From Ignavibacteria bacterium (GTDB lineage Bacteria; Bacteroidota; Ignavibacteria; Kapaibacteriales; UBA2268), in the NCBI GenBank assembly GCA_026417135.1, contig JAOADV010000003.1:52255-116254 (forward strand): a stretch of 64,000 nucleotides of DNA, written 5' to 3'. Below are positions 63,804-64,000 of this stretch, in pieces. Below the pieces are notes generated by a model. It worked only from the letters and a program-made list of their open reading frames with translations, was not told where the DNA came from and searched no databases. Both the position numbers and the translations under genes were made by a program. The number at the start of each line of letters is the position of its first letter. Positions within the stretch are counted from its first letter, which is position 1.

Positions 63804-64000
63804 GACCATTAATTACTCGCAAATTTCTTTGTTCTTTAAATTGCTTTTTTAATTAATTCATCATCTTTCGAAAGCTTTAATACTATTCAATCCCATTCTA
63901 CATTAAGTGGAAAGCTTAATAAATTTTGCATCTAAAAATTTTTTAAGTAATTAAATAGCAATAGAATGAAATAATAAAATATTAGAATAATACTACATAC

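Overview
The window is AT-rich and almost fully coding, with short gaps and many tightly packed gene runs. It looks like chromosomal core sequence from a bacterium of the Bacteroidota/Chlorobiota (FCB) group. Supporting signs are C-terminal sorting domains of the type IX secretion kind on two secreted proteins, choice-of-anchor-D repeats beside Ycf48/BNR-like propellers, GWxTD, DUF3098, DUF3109 and DUF2795 proteins, and promoters of the form TTTG-N18..20-TAnnTTTG. A complete flagellar export-gate operon, sigma-54 and CheW are unusual for typical Bacteroidota and point to a deep-branching flagellated lineage such as Kapabacteria or Ignavibacteria. That placement is inference. I see no IS elements, phage genes or CRISPR array.

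Layout. 1-1960: a PqqD-like protein and PepD dipeptidase, ending in a strong bidirectional terminator. 1976-4638 (minus): a four-subunit 2-oxoacid:ferredoxin oxidoreductase operon. 4746-7369 (minus): FtsI-type transpeptidase and a TraB/GumN protein, divergent from a solute-binding lipoprotein across a perfect 27-bp palindrome. 8740-11626: FeoA, FeoB and a DtxR-family regulator, with a candidate operator over the feoA promoter. 11642-13984: a duplicated glycosyltransferase/TPR protein. 14345-18941: two tandem ssb genes, a HAD phosphatase, cmk, ispH, a DUF3098 membrane protein and era, followed by cheW. 19530-23188: an envelope-signalling cluster made of a propeller lipoprotein, an ECF sigma factor, a protein with an anti-sigma-like N-terminus, one transmembrane helix and a C-terminal outer-membrane barrel, and a DUF4397-like lipoprotein. 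23272-31676: DUF2795, an Omp85/TamA-like protein, DUF3109, rpoN, a CDF transporter, ruvB and a polytopic membrane protein.

31829-37856 (minus): DUF72 protein, a giant secreted propeller/anchor protein and rsgA. 37989-43780: recJ directly followed by a Dna2-like nuclease-helicase, then a lipoprotein. 43777-46050 (minus): a RelA/SpoT homolog with a damaged hydrolase site. 46146-46222: tRNA-Pro(UGG). 46247-51611 (minus): a J-domain protein and flhA, flhB, fliR, fliQ, fliP. 51778-59518 (minus): rsmE, GWxTD protein, ruvX, orphan histidine kinase, ispF and a nucleotidyltransferase/phosphomutase-like fusion. 59621-63803: a secreted propeller plus TonB-dependent receptor pair and a lipoprotein.

The genes suggest a flagellated Gram-negative cell with type IX-like secretion, ferredoxin-linked oxoacid metabolism, ferrous iron uptake and MEP isoprenoid synthesis. 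The most interesting candidate system is the sigma/anti-sigma cluster at 19530-23188, whose regulator seems built to bridge both membranes.
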